From CAYVQU01 sp964453155 (lineage in GTDB: Bacteria; Chloroflexota; Anaerolineae; Anaerolineales; UBA11858), in assembly GCA_964453155.1 (NCBI GenBank), contig CAYVQU010000079.1, positions 1 to 23,049 on the forward strand: DNA of 23,049 bases, written 5' to 3'. The stretch's first letter is position 1; each line of letters begins with the position of its first letter. Under the pieces are notes generated by a model that saw only the letters and a list, made by a program, of their open reading frames with translations, was not told where the DNA came from and ran no database searches. Below are positions 1 to 7,680 of the stretch, one piece after another. Made by a program: the position numbers and the translations under genes.

Positions 1-35
1 TCACAGACCCAACGATGGCGAACTGCCGCTGCTAA

Positions 36-734
36 TTCTGCATAAACTCTATTGTAAATGACGCGGTTCTAGGGATTTTGGCAGGGACGAATCAGGGGTG
101 GGGTGTGTCGGTCGTTTCAGGAACGGGCTGTAACTGCCGGGGTTGGAATCACGACCACACCCGTGAAGGTCGAGTGGTCGGCGGGGCCAGTGAATGGTCA
201 GGCGAATTTGCGGGTGGTTATGACATTTTGGCCAAAGCCATGCAGGCGGTTACTTTTGAGTGGGTCCACCGCGGTCCGAAAACGGACCTGAGTGCGGCTT
301 TTATCGAAGCAGCCGGGGCTGATGATTTAGATGACTTGATTGAAGGTCTCTATGTAGAGCGTTACTATCCATTTAGCCGCGACTTAGTGCTAAAAGTGTT
401 CGAAATCGCGGCCAGTGGCGATGGTGCCGCTTTGGATGTGATCCGGTGGGCCGGGTGTGAACTTGGTAAAATGGCTGCGGGTGTAGTTCGCCAAATAGAT
501 CTGCAAACTGAAGCCTTCGATATCGTTCTCATCGGCAGCGTTTTTAAGGGGCATCCTTTGATAGCCGCGACCATCCTGGAGACCGTTCAAAAGGTTGCCC
601 CCCAGGCCAGAATTGTCCATCTCACTGCACCACCCGTGGTCGGGGCCGTATTACTCGGAATGGAACAGGTCGGTGTCAATGGCTATGCTCACCGCAAAAA
701 GCTGATTGAAACCACAATCGCGATTTCAGAATAA
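36..734 (+). CDS. BadF/BadG/BcrA/BcrD-type sugar kinase (N-acetylglucosamine kinase-like), C-terminal part, 5' interrupted
   Basis: This is the C-terminal domain of the ASKHA kinase group that includes N-acetylglucosamine kinase, which phosphorylates amino sugars with ATP. Visible family blocks are VNDAVLGILAGT (from about 54), GWGVSVVSGTGCNCRGWN, and the closing block FDIVLIGSVFKGHPLIAATI followed by APPVVGAVLLGM. The first possible start codon in this frame is a TTG at 78, but it cuts into the conserved VNDA..LAGT block, so the real protein must begin further upstream. The same frame has a TAA at 33-35, only a few codons before that block. Frames 1 and 2 of bases 1-35 are open but give no recognisable family sequence. 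The gene is therefore either frameshifted or a remnant, or there is a base error near 30-50. The N-terminal phosphate-binding DGGGTK region would lie left of the window. It heads a + strand metabolic cluster. Confidence 0.75.
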   Translation, partial: FCINSIVNDAVLGILAGTNQGWGVSVVSGTGCNCRGWNHDHTREGRVVGGASEWSGEFAGGYDILAKAMQAVTFEWVHRGPKTDLSAAFIEAAGADDLDDLIEGLYVERYYPFSRDLVLKVFEIAASGDGAALDVIRWAGCELGKMAAGVVRQIDLQTEAFDIVLIGSVFKGHPLIAATILETVQKVAPQARIVHLTAPPVVGAVLLGMEQVGVNGYAHRKKLIETTIAISE

Positions 735-779
735 ATAACCTGACCATAGTTCGTTGTTAGGTTTAATCTTGAGAAACCG

Positions 780-822
780 CACCCTTCGATACGACCAAGA
801 AAGCATTGGTCTACTCAAGATG
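780..822. repeat. Dispersed intergenic repeat, copy 1 (CACCCTTCGATA type)
   Basis: The copy starts CACCCTTCGATA and ends TACTCAAGATG. Between them lies a stem, GACCAA-gaaagca-TTGGTC. The same flanks with different cores occur at 5291-5321 and 11563-11606, always between genes. It lies in the 157-bp gap between the kinase fragment and the phosphatase gene. Confidence 0.6.
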
Positions 823-891
823 TTATTTGATAAAGAATAACTTTACAGAGCACCGGAAGTCGTATTCCCAAATTGGAAATCCGTACTCCTT

Positions 892-1653
892 ATGACGAAA
901 GAATTTATTGATTTTGCCCAAAAATTAGCGACAGCCAGCGGAGATATCATTCGCAAGTATTATCGTTCTGAAATCACGGTCGATGAGAAATCAAATCGGA
1001 CCCCGGTGACGGCGGCGGACCTTGAATCTGAACAGATCATGCGGGATTTGATCCGGGTCCATTATCCCCACCACAGCATTCTGGGTGAGGAGTTTGAGAC
1101 GATCAATCCTGAGGCCGAGTTTCAATGGGTGTTGGACCCCATTGACGGTACCAAAAACTTTGTCACCGGGATGCCTTTGTTTGGAACCTTGATCGCCCTC
1201 CTAAAAAATGGGCAACCCCTCATCGGGGCGATCAACAACCCTATTTTAAACGAGTTCCTCGTTGGGGATAGCAACCGGACTTGGTTAAACGGGAAACCTG
1301 TCCAAGTCCGAGAATGTGAATCGATTGAGAAGTCGACCCTATTGGTCACTTCTCACTGGAATGTCGAAAATCACCGCGATCGTCATGCCTTCGATGTCCT
1401 CTCCCGCCGGGCCAAACTTTACCGCAGTTGGGGCGATTGCTACGGCTATTATCTGGTTGCCACCGGTTACGCCGACATTATGATCGACCCGGCGATGTAT
1501 TTTTGGGATGTCGCCGCCCTGGTCCCCATCATCCGCGGCGCGGGTGGTACGATCACCGACTACTTTGGCAATGATCCGATGACGGGTGAGGGCGCGGTTG
1601 CAACCGCGGGACCACTACACGCCGAGGTCATTGAAGCCTTGAAGCCGAAATAG
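892..1653 (+). CDS. Inositol monophosphatase family phosphatase, HisN (histidinol-phosphatase)-like
   Basis: A 253-residue Mg2+-dependent phosphomonoesterase of the inositol monophosphatase fold, full length for the family. Metal-binding motifs are complete: GEE at 65-67, DPIDGTKNF at 82-90 and FWDVAAL at 204-210. The segment RSWGDCYGYYLVATGYADIMIDP (178-200) and the DPIDGTKNFVTGMPLFGTLIAL block resemble bacterial HisN-type histidinol-phosphate phosphatases more than classical inositol-1-phosphatases. No other histidine gene is present, and the neighbours (sugar kinase, aminotransferase, SDR) suit a sugar- or cyclitol-phosphate substrate equally well. The ATG at 892 has no clear Shine-Dalgarno site. 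The cytosolic enzyme family assignment is sure; the substrate is not. Confidence 0.9.
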   Translation: MTKEFIDFAQKLATASGDIIRKYYRSEITVDEKSNRTPVTAADLESEQIMRDLIRVHYPHHSILGEEFETINPEAEFQWVLDPIDGTKNFVTGMPLFGTLIALLKNGQPLIGAINNPILNEFLVGDSNRTWLNGKPVQVRECESIEKSTLLVTSHWNVENHRDRHAFDVLSRRAKLYRSWGDCYGYYLVATGYADIMIDPAMYFWDVAALVPIIRGAGGTITDYFGNDPMTGEGAVATAGPLHAEVIEALKPK

Positions 1654-1724
1654 TGAATTGTGAACTTTGAATTGCGAATGACGAACGAGACCAATCAGAC
1701 CATTTAAACATTGGAGATTAAACC

Positions 1725-2537
1725 ATGCAATGGGAAAACTTAACTGCCTTAGATTTTGAAAAATACGTTGTGGAATGCCAGGGGGTTGGCATCATTTCGA
1801 TTGGTGTGATCGAAGCGCATGCCTCGCATCTCCCTTTGGGGACCGATACGCTTGCCTGCCATCATGTTGCCACCCAAGCGGCCGAACTCGAATCGGCTAT
1901 TGTTTTTCCATTCTATCCCTATGGCGTCAATATCGAATCTGCCCACCTGCCGGGATCAGTGTTCATCAAACAGGATTTGATCTTTGCCCTGCTTGAAAAC
2001 GTCTGCGACGAAATGGCTCGCAATGGATTGAATAAGATCATTCTTCATAATGGGCATGGCGGGAATCGCTATTTCTTGCCATTGTTCACCCAAATGCTGC
2101 CGGGAAAAAATAAACCTTATGTCGTTTATCAGGCCAATCTGGGCCATTTCCCTGGCGCCGAAGAGATTTTAGAAAGCGGCGAATACGGCCATGCCTGTGA
2201 AGCCGAAACCAGCATGATGCTCCACATCGCCCCCGAATTGGTCAAAATGGAACAGGTGCCGCCCAAACCCTTCACCAGCCTGAAACGCAATGAAGAATTA
2301 CAAAACGTCGGGGGCTACACTCAGGTGGATTGGTATGCCATGTATCCCCACATGTATGTCGGCGATTCTTCCAAAGCCACGGCTGAGAAGGGTAAGTTCA
2401 TGGTCGAACATGAAATTGAAGCCCTGGCGAATTTCATCAAAACCGTCAAATCCGACGAAGTGACCCCTGGACTGGTGCAAGAATTCAACGCTCGAATGAC
2501 AAAACCGGAATCGCCAGATTTCTGGACCGAGGGCTAA
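1725..2537 (+). CDS. Creatininase-family metal-dependent amidohydrolase
   Basis: A 270-residue member of the creatinine amidohydrolase family, which opens cyclic amides or cleaves related C-N bonds with two divalent metal ions. The ligand pattern is visible: E30, H32 and D41 in IEAHASHLPLGTD have the same spacing as Glu34/His36/Asp45 of Pseudomonas creatininase. These are followed by HNGHGGN at 108-114 and the acidic HACEAETS block at 156-163. The family also includes the deformylases ArfB and the mycofactocin protein MftE, so creatinine is only one possible substrate type. A GGAG about ten bases before the ATG supports the start. The TAA stop forms one end of an inverted repeat (2535-2570). 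The gene lies between the phosphatase and an MFS transporter on the same strand, consistent with a shared catabolic unit. Confidence 0.9.
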   Translation: MQWENLTALDFEKYVVECQGVGIISIGVIEAHASHLPLGTDTLACHHVATQAAELESAIVFPFYPYGVNIESAHLPGSVFIKQDLIFALLENVCDEMARNGLNKIILHNGHGGNRYFLPLFTQMLPGKNKPYVVYQANLGHFPGAEEILESGEYGHACEAETSMMLHIAPELVKMEQVPPKPFTSLKRNEELQNVGGYTQVDWYAMYPHMYVGDSSKATAEKGKFMVEHEIEALANFIKTVKSDEVTPGLVQEFNARMTKPESPDFWTEG

Positions 2538-2570
2538 TTGTGAAGTTGGACGGTTTTTCATTCACAATTA
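2535..2570. repeat. 10-bp inverted repeat TAATTGTGAA/TTCACAATTA at a gene end
   Basis: The arms TAATTGTGAA (2535-2544) and TTCACAATTA (2561-2570) are perfect complements separated by 16 bases. The left arm contains the TAA stop of the creatininase-family gene. Further degenerate copies (accattaacc, gttcacaatc, accattaatc) follow to about 2600. The same repeat type returns at 3824-3884 and in weaker form at 1652-1680. It might act as a weak transcription-end hairpin but has no T-tract. Confidence 0.6.
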
Positions 2571-2611
2571 ACCATTAACCGTTCACAATCACCATTAATC
2601 TGAACCTTAAC

Positions 2612-3814
2612 ATGACCCTCACATCCCACCCATCGCCCAGCGACCTCCGCAAAATCCGCCTGTATTATTTCATATTTACCGGCGCGGGTGGGTTTATTAT
2701 CCCGTTTTTGAACTTGTTTTACCGGCGCCAGGGTTTGAGCGGCACTCAAATTGGATTGCTGGCAACCATTGGGGCGATAACCGCCTTGATCATTGCACCA
2801 TTTTGGGGCCGATGGAGCGACCGCATCACCGACCCTCGGCGGTTACTCCAAGGGGCCTTTGTTGGGTCAGCGGTAGTGTATCTCTTGATCAGCCAACAGA
2901 ATGCCTTTGTGTGGCTGGCGGTTTTGGCCTGTTTTAACGGTTTTCTAGGGTCCGGGATGGACCCGCTTTCGGATGCGATGACGCTGGCGATGATTAAGGA
3001 TGTGCCCAAGACCGGATTTGGCAGCATCCGGTTGTGGGGCTCGTTGGGCTGGGCCGTAGTCGTTCTGGCCGCGGGCTGGCTGATCGAACAGACCGGGGTG
3101 CTGGCCGGATTCATCGGTTACGCCGTGATGATTGTGCTGACCGCGGCCGTTTTGGGCTGGCTGAACTACCATAAAACGAAGCCAGAAACGAAAGATCGTC
3201 TTCAGAGTGTTGCTACCGGTGAAATGTTGAAGTTAGTAACCCAAGATCGGGCCCTGATTGGCTTGGCCATCGCCATTGGGATTTCGTGGCTCACCCGCTC
3301 CGGTCTGTACCAATTTCAGGCCATTTACCTGGATCAACTTGGGGCCGGGGAAGCCCTGATTGGACTGGGTTCCACCCTCGGGGCTTTGGTCGAACTTCCG
3401 GCGATGTTGTGGGCCGATCGCCTGATCCGGCAGCGGGGCTCCCATCAACTGGTCGGGTTCACTTTTCTGGTCTACGCCTTCATGAACGTCTGTGTGCTGG
3501 CATTCCCCGCCGTCCCGACCATCATCGCCATGAGCGCGGTTGGGGGGATCGCCTTTAGTTTTTATAACGTCGGGCTGGTCGTATTTATCGGCGAACGGGC
3601 TCCCTTGGGCCAAACCGCGACCACCTTAGCCCTCTACACCAGTACCCTGCGCGGCCTGATCGTCATCGCGGCCGGACCGCTGGCAGGTGCCATTTTCGAT
3701 GCCGTTGGGGCGTACTGGCTTTATGCCGTGGCCCTCGGCGGCAGTATTATCAGTTGGTTGGTTTTTCGATTACTGGTTTCCGGTAATCGCAGTCTAATAT
3801 TTAATGGTGAATAA
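2612..3814 (+). CDS. MFS transporter (LacY/MFS_1-like)
   Basis: A 400-residue inner-membrane carrier with about 12 hydrophobic segments, the usual size for the major facilitator superfamily. The loop between helices 2 and 3 holds the signature GRWSDRI (66-72). The N-terminal stretch IRLYYFIFTGAGGFIIPFLN, followed by YRRQGLSGTQIGLL, is typical of the MFS_1-like/LacY-nucleoside symporter branch, which mostly imports sugars or nucleosides by proton symport. The substrate cannot be named. The start ATG at 2612 has no good Shine-Dalgarno site. The gene lies in a row of + strand enzymes, so it probably imports the compound they process. Alternative: an exporter; only its context argues against that. 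Confidence 0.85.
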   Translation: MTLTSHPSPSDLRKIRLYYFIFTGAGGFIIPFLNLFYRRQGLSGTQIGLLATIGAITALIIAPFWGRWSDRITDPRRLLQGAFVGSAVVYLLISQQNAFVWLAVLACFNGFLGSGMDPLSDAMTLAMIKDVPKTGFGSIRLWGSLGWAVVVLAAGWLIEQTGVLAGFIGYAVMIVLTAAVLGWLNYHKTKPETKDRLQSVATGEMLKLVTQDRALIGLAIAIGISWLTRSGLYQFQAIYLDQLGAGEALIGLGSTLGALVELPAMLWADRLIRQRGSHQLVGFTFLVYAFMNVCVLAFPAVPTIIAMSAVGGIAFSFYNVGLVVFIGERAPLGQTATTLALYTSTLRGLIVIAAGPLAGAIFDAVGAYWLYAVALGGSIISWLVFRLLVSGNRSLIFNGE

Positions 3815-3823
3815 TGAATTGTC

Positions 3824-3884
3824 AATTGTGAATGTTGGCAAACCCTCTTCACAATTAACCGTTCACCAGTCATCATTCACAATT
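3824..3884. repeat. Inverted and direct repeats of the TTCACAATT type
   Basis: AATTGTGAA at 3824-3832 is the complement of TTCACAATT at 3848-3856, which is repeated directly at 3876-3884. The unit is the same as at 2535-2570. The repeats fill most of the 84-bp gap between the MFS gene and the aminotransferase gene. They end just before that gene's AGGAG ribosome-binding site (3888-3892). Confidence 0.6.
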
Positions 3885-3898
3885 AACAGGAGCTAGAA

Positions 3899-5173
3899 AT
3901 GTCTAAACTCGCAATTTTTGGTGGTGAACCCACCCGAAAAGAACCTTATCCCGAATGGCCCGTCCATGATGAGCGGGATGTCGAGGCCGTCACCCGCGTG
4001 GTGAAATCTGGCAATTGGGGCGGTTACCCCTACCCGGGGCCGGAAACGCAGCGCTTCTTGAAGATGTTCGCTGAAATGCAGGGTGGCGGCTATCCCGTGG
4101 CGGTTGCTAACGGTACTGTCACGATGGAAGTGGCTCTGCGCGCGGCCGGAATCGGTTGGGGCGATGAAGTCATCGTTCCGGCAGTGACTTTCCAGGCGAC
4201 TGCCGCAGCGCCGATGGCCGCGGGGGCGATCCCTGTGATCGTCGACGTGGACCCCGAGAATTACTGCATTGATCCGGAGGCGATTAAGGCTGCGGTCACC
4301 GAGAAGACCCGGGCCATTATCCCCGTTCACCTCGCGGCTCAAATGGCCGATATGGACGCCATCATGGCGATCGCTGAAGAACATGATCTCATCGTAATCG
4401 AGGACTGTGCCCACGCGCATGGGGCGAAGTGGAATGGAGAAGGCGCGGGGACTATCGGTCATTTCGGGTCCTTCAGCCTGCAATCGTCCAAAATCCTGAC
4501 ATCGGGTGAGGGTGGCGTGCTGCTGTGCAAAACCCCAGAGTTAGCCGCCAAAGCCGCCGGGATCATTAACTGTGGCCGCTCCCATGATCCTGAGACGATG
4601 AAAGAAACTGGCAATGATTACGTCTTCGGGGCCAATTACCGCATGAGCGAATTAGCCTCATCTCTGGCTGCCGTTGGCGTCGAGCGTTTCCCTGAACAGG
4701 CCAAACAGCGCGAAGAGATGATCGGTTACATGGAAGAAAGTTTGAGCGAAATCCCCGGAATCCGCTTGCTGCGCCGTGACCCCCGGCACACGACTCGGTC
4801 CTTCTACCAGTTCATCTTTGCCCTGATACCAGAAGAATTTGGGGCCGAGCACGAAGAAGTTTGTTATGCCTTGTGGAAAGAAGGGATTCCGTGCGATACC
4901 GGCTACGAAGCCATGCACAATTACACCCTCTTCCAGCCCGGGTTGTCAAAACTAGCCGTCCCGAGTGCTTTCCCCGAGTATTTCGAGTTTGAGAAGATGG
5001 AATTTCCCGAAGCCACCCGCGCCGCCGAACATGAAGCCGTCGTCTTGGCCGAGAATGTTTTCCGGGCTGGGCACCAGGGCGTCGATGACGCCATCGCCGC
5101 GCTCCAGAAAGTTCAAGCTAACGCGGCTGAATTGAAGGCTGCCGCGGAACAGTGGAAAGTCGAGCAAGAGTAG
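3899..5173 (+). CDS. DegT/DnrJ/EryC1/StrS-family PLP aminotransferase
   Basis: A 424-residue PLP-dependent (fold type I) sugar or cyclitol aminotransferase, which moves an amino group from Glu or Gln to a keto-sugar or keto-cyclitol. The PLP lysine is K198 in SLQSSKILTSGEGG. D169 in VIEDCAHAHG should bind the pyridine nitrogen. ANGTVTMEVALRAAG (70-84) forms the phosphate-binding and cofactor start region. The SSK.LTSGEGG form of the active-site loop is closer to the StsC/BtrS/AHBA-synthase branch (cyclitol and aminoshikimate-type substrates) than to the SxxxKxLGxGxGG form common in nucleotide-sugar enzymes; this is a recall-based impression. AGGAG at 3888-3892 sits six bases before the ATG. 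The next gene downstream is an MFS transporter, after a repeat-filled gap. Confidence 0.92.
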   Translation: MSKLAIFGGEPTRKEPYPEWPVHDERDVEAVTRVVKSGNWGGYPYPGPETQRFLKMFAEMQGGGYPVAVANGTVTMEVALRAAGIGWGDEVIVPAVTFQATAAAPMAAGAIPVIVDVDPENYCIDPEAIKAAVTEKTRAIIPVHLAAQMADMDAIMAIAEEHDLIVIEDCAHAHGAKWNGEGAGTIGHFGSFSLQSSKILTSGEGGVLLCKTPELAAKAAGIINCGRSHDPETMKETGNDYVFGANYRMSELASSLAAVGVERFPEQAKQREEMIGYMEESLSEIPGIRLLRRDPRHTTRSFYQFIFALIPEEFGAEHEEVCYALWKEGIPCDTGYEAMHNYTLFQPGLSKLAVPSAFPEYFEFEKMEFPEATRAAEHEAVVLAENVFRAGHQGVDDAIAALQKVQANAAELKAAAEQWKVEQE

Positions 5174-5185
5174 GTGAATTAGGGT

Positions 5186-5401
5186 TTGAACGTGGATGAC
5201 GCGAATGGCCAAGTATGGCTTGACGAATCCGCGCGGATATTTGCAGATAAAACTGTATCTCCTCAAAATTTATGGGATCAACTCGACCCGCACCCTTCGA
5301 TACACCCTGTTACTCAGGATGCTTATCGTTTCCTCTGGAATTTTGAGATTGAACAAAAAAAATCCGCGTAAATCCGCAAAATTCGCGTCATCCGGGTTCC
5401 A
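5186..5401. repeat. About 216-bp inverted-repeat-bounded element (MITE-like)
   Basis: The 238-bp gap before the second MFS gene is bounded by a perfect 13-bp inverted repeat, GGATGACGCGAAT at 5194-5206 and ATTCGCGTCATCC at 5381-5393. With three mismatches it extends to 5186 and 5401. Inside the right arm is a second unit, AATCCGCGTAAATCCGC (5361-5377). A short AAATCCGCGT also occurs at 11540-11549. The interior carries copy 2 of the CACCCTTCGATA repeat. No transposase is present. A non-autonomous mobile element or an intergenic repeat cluster are both possible. Confidence 0.5.
5291..5321. repeat. Dispersed intergenic repeat, copy 2 (CACCCTTCGATA type)
   Basis: CACCCTTCGATA is followed after a short core (CACCCTGT) by TACTCAGGATG. 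It matches the flanks of the copies at 780-822 and 11563-11606. The outer ends CACCCT and AGGATG are near-complements, so the unit can fold. It lies inside the inverted-repeat-bounded element at 5186-5401. Confidence 0.6.
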
Positions 5402-5411
5402 TTTAACCTTC

Positions 5412-6653
5412 ATGCTTAGAAAAACTTCCTCACCATCAAAAATATTGACCCTTTTAGGGTTTGGGACCGCGATTTCGCTCTTGGGTGACGCGACTCTGTA
5501 TACGGTATTGCCTAGTCCGACGATCGCGGCTGAAGCCGGGGTGACGTTGGCGATGGTGGGGATTTTATTGGGTGTCAATCGGGCCATCCGGGTGGTGCTC
5601 AATGGTCCGGTAGGGTTGCTGTATGATCGCATGCCGCGGCGGGGTCTATTGGTTTTATCGCTAGCTTTGGGGGCGGGGGCGAGCGTGGTGTACGCCCTGG
5701 GGCACGGGTTCTGGCCACTGTTTTGGGGTCGGATCTTGTGGGGTGTCGCCTGGGCTTTGTTGTGGGTCGGTGGGAATGCGGTTGTATTAGACGTTTCCAC
5801 GGATGAGAATCGGGGTCGTAACAGCGGTCAATATCAGATGTGGTTTTTTATCGGGGTGGCCGGAGCTTCGTTTTTTGGGGGATTATTTACTGATCTGATG
5901 GGATTTCGCGGCGGCTTATGGCTCAGCGCGCTTTTGATCGGGGGTGGCGCGGTTTTGTGGCTGCTGTTTTTGCCTGAAACGCGACCGTCACAACCAGAGA
6001 AACCAGAATCTGTTAGAAAATCAAGTGCCAACGATTTTGAATGGTGGTCCGTTGTGAAAGCGGCCTTTCCAATGTTCGTATATCGGTTTGTCATCGCCGG
6101 GGTGATTGCCTCCACCACGGTCCTGTGGTTGGAAAACTTGTTTGGCACCCAATTCGCCATTTTTGGTTTGCTCATCCCTTTGGCGACTGCCAGTGGTTTG
6201 TTTCGGGCTGTGGTGACCCTTATCAGCATCGTTGGCGCCCCCGTAGCCGGATTCTGGTCTGATAAGATTCGTAAACGCTGGCCTGTTTTGGGGGTAACTT
6301 CGTTTTTGGGCGGAATCGGATTGTGGTTGATGAGTCTAAATCTGTTGGGTTTGGGTTTGATGGGTGGTTTTCTTTCCCAAATTAGTGGGGGTAGTATTGG
6401 TTCATTGGTGCCGGCAATTTCTGGTGATCAGGTAGAAAAATCCCAACATGGCCGCGCTTTGGGTCTTATATATACGATCGGGGATTTTGGTAGCACATTG
6501 GGACCACCGATTGCTTTAGGATTATTGAATACTGGGGCGGTTTCATTAAACTGGATTTATCAGGGATGCGCAGTAGTTTTTATTTTCCTCGGTATTTTTT
6601 CTGGGCTGCAATCCCAGCGAGAGAGGCCCTTAGCGGAATTAAAAGGAGTGTAA
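5412..6653 (+). CDS. MFS transporter
   Basis: A 413-residue major facilitator with about 12 hydrophobic segments. Signature loop GLLYDRMPRR lies at residues 68-77, and a related loop, GFWSDKIRKRW, occurs in the second half. The reading frame is open 216 bases further upstream, but that stretch is the repeat element at 5186-5401 and encodes a basic, non-membrane peptide. The ATG at 5412, which begins MLRKTSSPSK just before the first helix, is therefore the better start, although it has no clear Shine-Dalgarno site. The stop is one base before the start of the epimerase gene, and AAAAGGAG in its last codons serves that gene, so the two are co-transcribed and probably translationally coupled. 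Substrate unknown: importer of the cluster's substrate or exporter of its product. Confidence 0.85.
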   Translation: MLRKTSSPSKILTLLGFGTAISLLGDATLYTVLPSPTIAAEAGVTLAMVGILLGVNRAIRVVLNGPVGLLYDRMPRRGLLVLSLALGAGASVVYALGHGFWPLFWGRILWGVAWALLWVGGNAVVLDVSTDENRGRNSGQYQMWFFIGVAGASFFGGLFTDLMGFRGGLWLSALLIGGGAVLWLLFLPETRPSQPEKPESVRKSSANDFEWWSVVKAAFPMFVYRFVIAGVIASTTVLWLENLFGTQFAIFGLLIPLATASGLFRAVVTLISIVGAPVAGFWSDKIRKRWPVLGVTSFLGGIGLWLMSLNLLGLGLMGGFLSQISGGSIGSLVPAISGDQVEKSQHGRALGLIYTIGDFGSTLGPPIALGLLNTGAVSLNWIYQGCAVVFIFLGIFSGLQSQRERPLAELKGV

Positions 6654-6654
6654 G

Positions 6655-7632
6655 ATGAAAGTTTGTATTGTGGGTGGCACCGGAAATATCAGTGAAAGTA
6701 TCGTAAATTTATTGCTGGAGCAAAACTATGAAGTAACGGTTTTCAATCGTGGCCAACGTCGACCGACCCCGGAGGGGGTCCGCATGATCCAAGGTGATCG
6801 CGGCGATCGCGCAGAATTCGAAGCCAAAATGCAAGCCGAAAAGTTTGATGCAGCCATCGATATGATCTGTTTTACCGCTGAAGATGCCCAGAGCAGTATC
6901 CGGGCCTTCCGCGATGTAGGCCAGTTTGTGATGACATCCACGGTTTGCACTTACGGGATCGACTACGATTGGCTGCCAGTGACCGAGGATCATCCCCTGC
7001 GGCCGACGACTGCTTATGGTCGAGGGAAAATGGCAGCCGATGCCGCGTTTATGGCGGCCTATTACCGGGATGGCTTCCCCGTGACGATCATCAAACCCTC
7101 CACGACCTATGGGCCTCAACAAGGGATTGTGCGGCAAGTGGCCTGGGATTTCTCCTGGATTGATCGCGTCCGTAAGGGAAAACCGATATTAATTTGTGGC
7201 GATGGGAATGCTATCCACCAATATTTGCATGTGGAGGATGCCGCCAAAGCGTTTGTTGGGGTGTTAGGTAAAGAACATACGATCGGCCAGACGTACAATA
7301 TGGTCAAACGCGGCTTCACTACCTGGTCCGATTACCACCGAGTTGCCATGAAAGTTTTGGGCCGGGAAGTGGAATTGGTCGGTGTCCCCCTGGAGATGCT
7401 CCGCCAAATGAACGTCCCTGAATTTGGTATCTGTGACGAAATTTTTGCCCACCACGTTTATTACGGGGCCGAAAAACTTTTCCGTGATGTGCCCGAATTC
7501 CAGCCTGAAATTTCATTGGAGGCTGGGATGGCGCAGGTCTTCGAAGTGATGGACCGAGAAGGCCGCATCCCCAACTCAGATGATCTTGCCTGGGAAGATG
7601 AGATTATTGCAAAAGTGAAATCATTTTTGTAA
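6655..7632 (+). CDS. NAD(P)-dependent epimerase/dehydratase (extended SDR)
   Basis: A 325-residue Rossmann-fold protein of the extended short-chain dehydrogenase/reductase family. The dinucleotide-binding loop is GGTGNIS (7-13), followed by EVTVFNRGQ and the GDRGD element. The catalytic pair is Y121 and K125 in YGRGK, with S95/T96 just upstream. The sequence resembles the CSP41/NAD-dependent epimerase branch whose members begin with VLGGTxFxGR and contain FNRG..GDR.D. Such enzymes act on nucleotide or free sugars; the substrate is not identifiable. An AAAAGGAG at 6641-6648, inside the preceding MFS gene, sets the ATG. It is the last gene of the + strand cluster and meets SURF1 tail to tail. 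Confidence 0.9.
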   Translation: MKVCIVGGTGNISESIVNLLLEQNYEVTVFNRGQRRPTPEGVRMIQGDRGDRAEFEAKMQAEKFDAAIDMICFTAEDAQSSIRAFRDVGQFVMTSTVCTYGIDYDWLPVTEDHPLRPTTAYGRGKMAADAAFMAAYYRDGFPVTIIKPSTTYGPQQGIVRQVAWDFSWIDRVRKGKPILICGDGNAIHQYLHVEDAAKAFVGVLGKEHTIGQTYNMVKRGFTTWSDYHRVAMKVLGREVELVGVPLEMLRQMNVPEFGICDEIFAHHVYYGAEKLFRDVPEFQPEISLEAGMAQVFEVMDREGRIPNSDDLAWEDEIIAKVKSFL

Positions 7633-7638
7633 CCGCCA

Positions 7639-7680
7639 CTGAACGCGGATAAACCCAGATATAAATTTATCCGCGTTCAG
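7639..7680. terminator. 15-bp perfect inverted repeat between convergent genes, likely bidirectional terminator
   Basis: CTGAACGCGGATAAA (7639-7653) and TTTATCCGCGTTCAG (7666-7680) are exact complements around a 12-base A/T-rich loop. It lies directly after the epimerase stop (7632) and covers the last four codons and stop of the SURF1 gene (7667). Position and stem length suit termination from both sides, but there is no long T-tract. It also resembles the GCGGATAAA repeats found between genes elsewhere in the window. Confidence 0.55.

Noticed and set aside
735..891. tRNA or small RNA in the first gap
   Set aside because: The only stem is the GACCAA/TTGGTC core of the dispersed repeat; no cloverleaf is visible.
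2746..3114. Antisense frame of 122 codons in the first MFS gene
   Set aside because: Shadow translation with no recognisable domain and no ribosome-binding site.
2535..3884. CRISPR-like array from the repeated TTCACAATT units
   Set aside because: Units are about 9-10 bp, irregularly spaced and in both orientations; there are no unique spacers or cas genes.
3893..4483. Long open frame antisense to the aminotransferase (196 codons)
   Set aside because: It is the reverse frame of a well-supported PLP enzyme; its translation is His/Arg-rich with no family motifs.
5196..5411. 72-codon N-terminal extension of the second MFS protein
   Set aside because: It lies in a repeat element and encodes a basic peptide unlike MFS N-termini; ATG at 5412 is the natural start.
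5270..5800. 176-codon antisense frame over the MFS start
   Set aside because: Pro/Thr/Ser-rich shadow of the membrane protein frame, with no motif.
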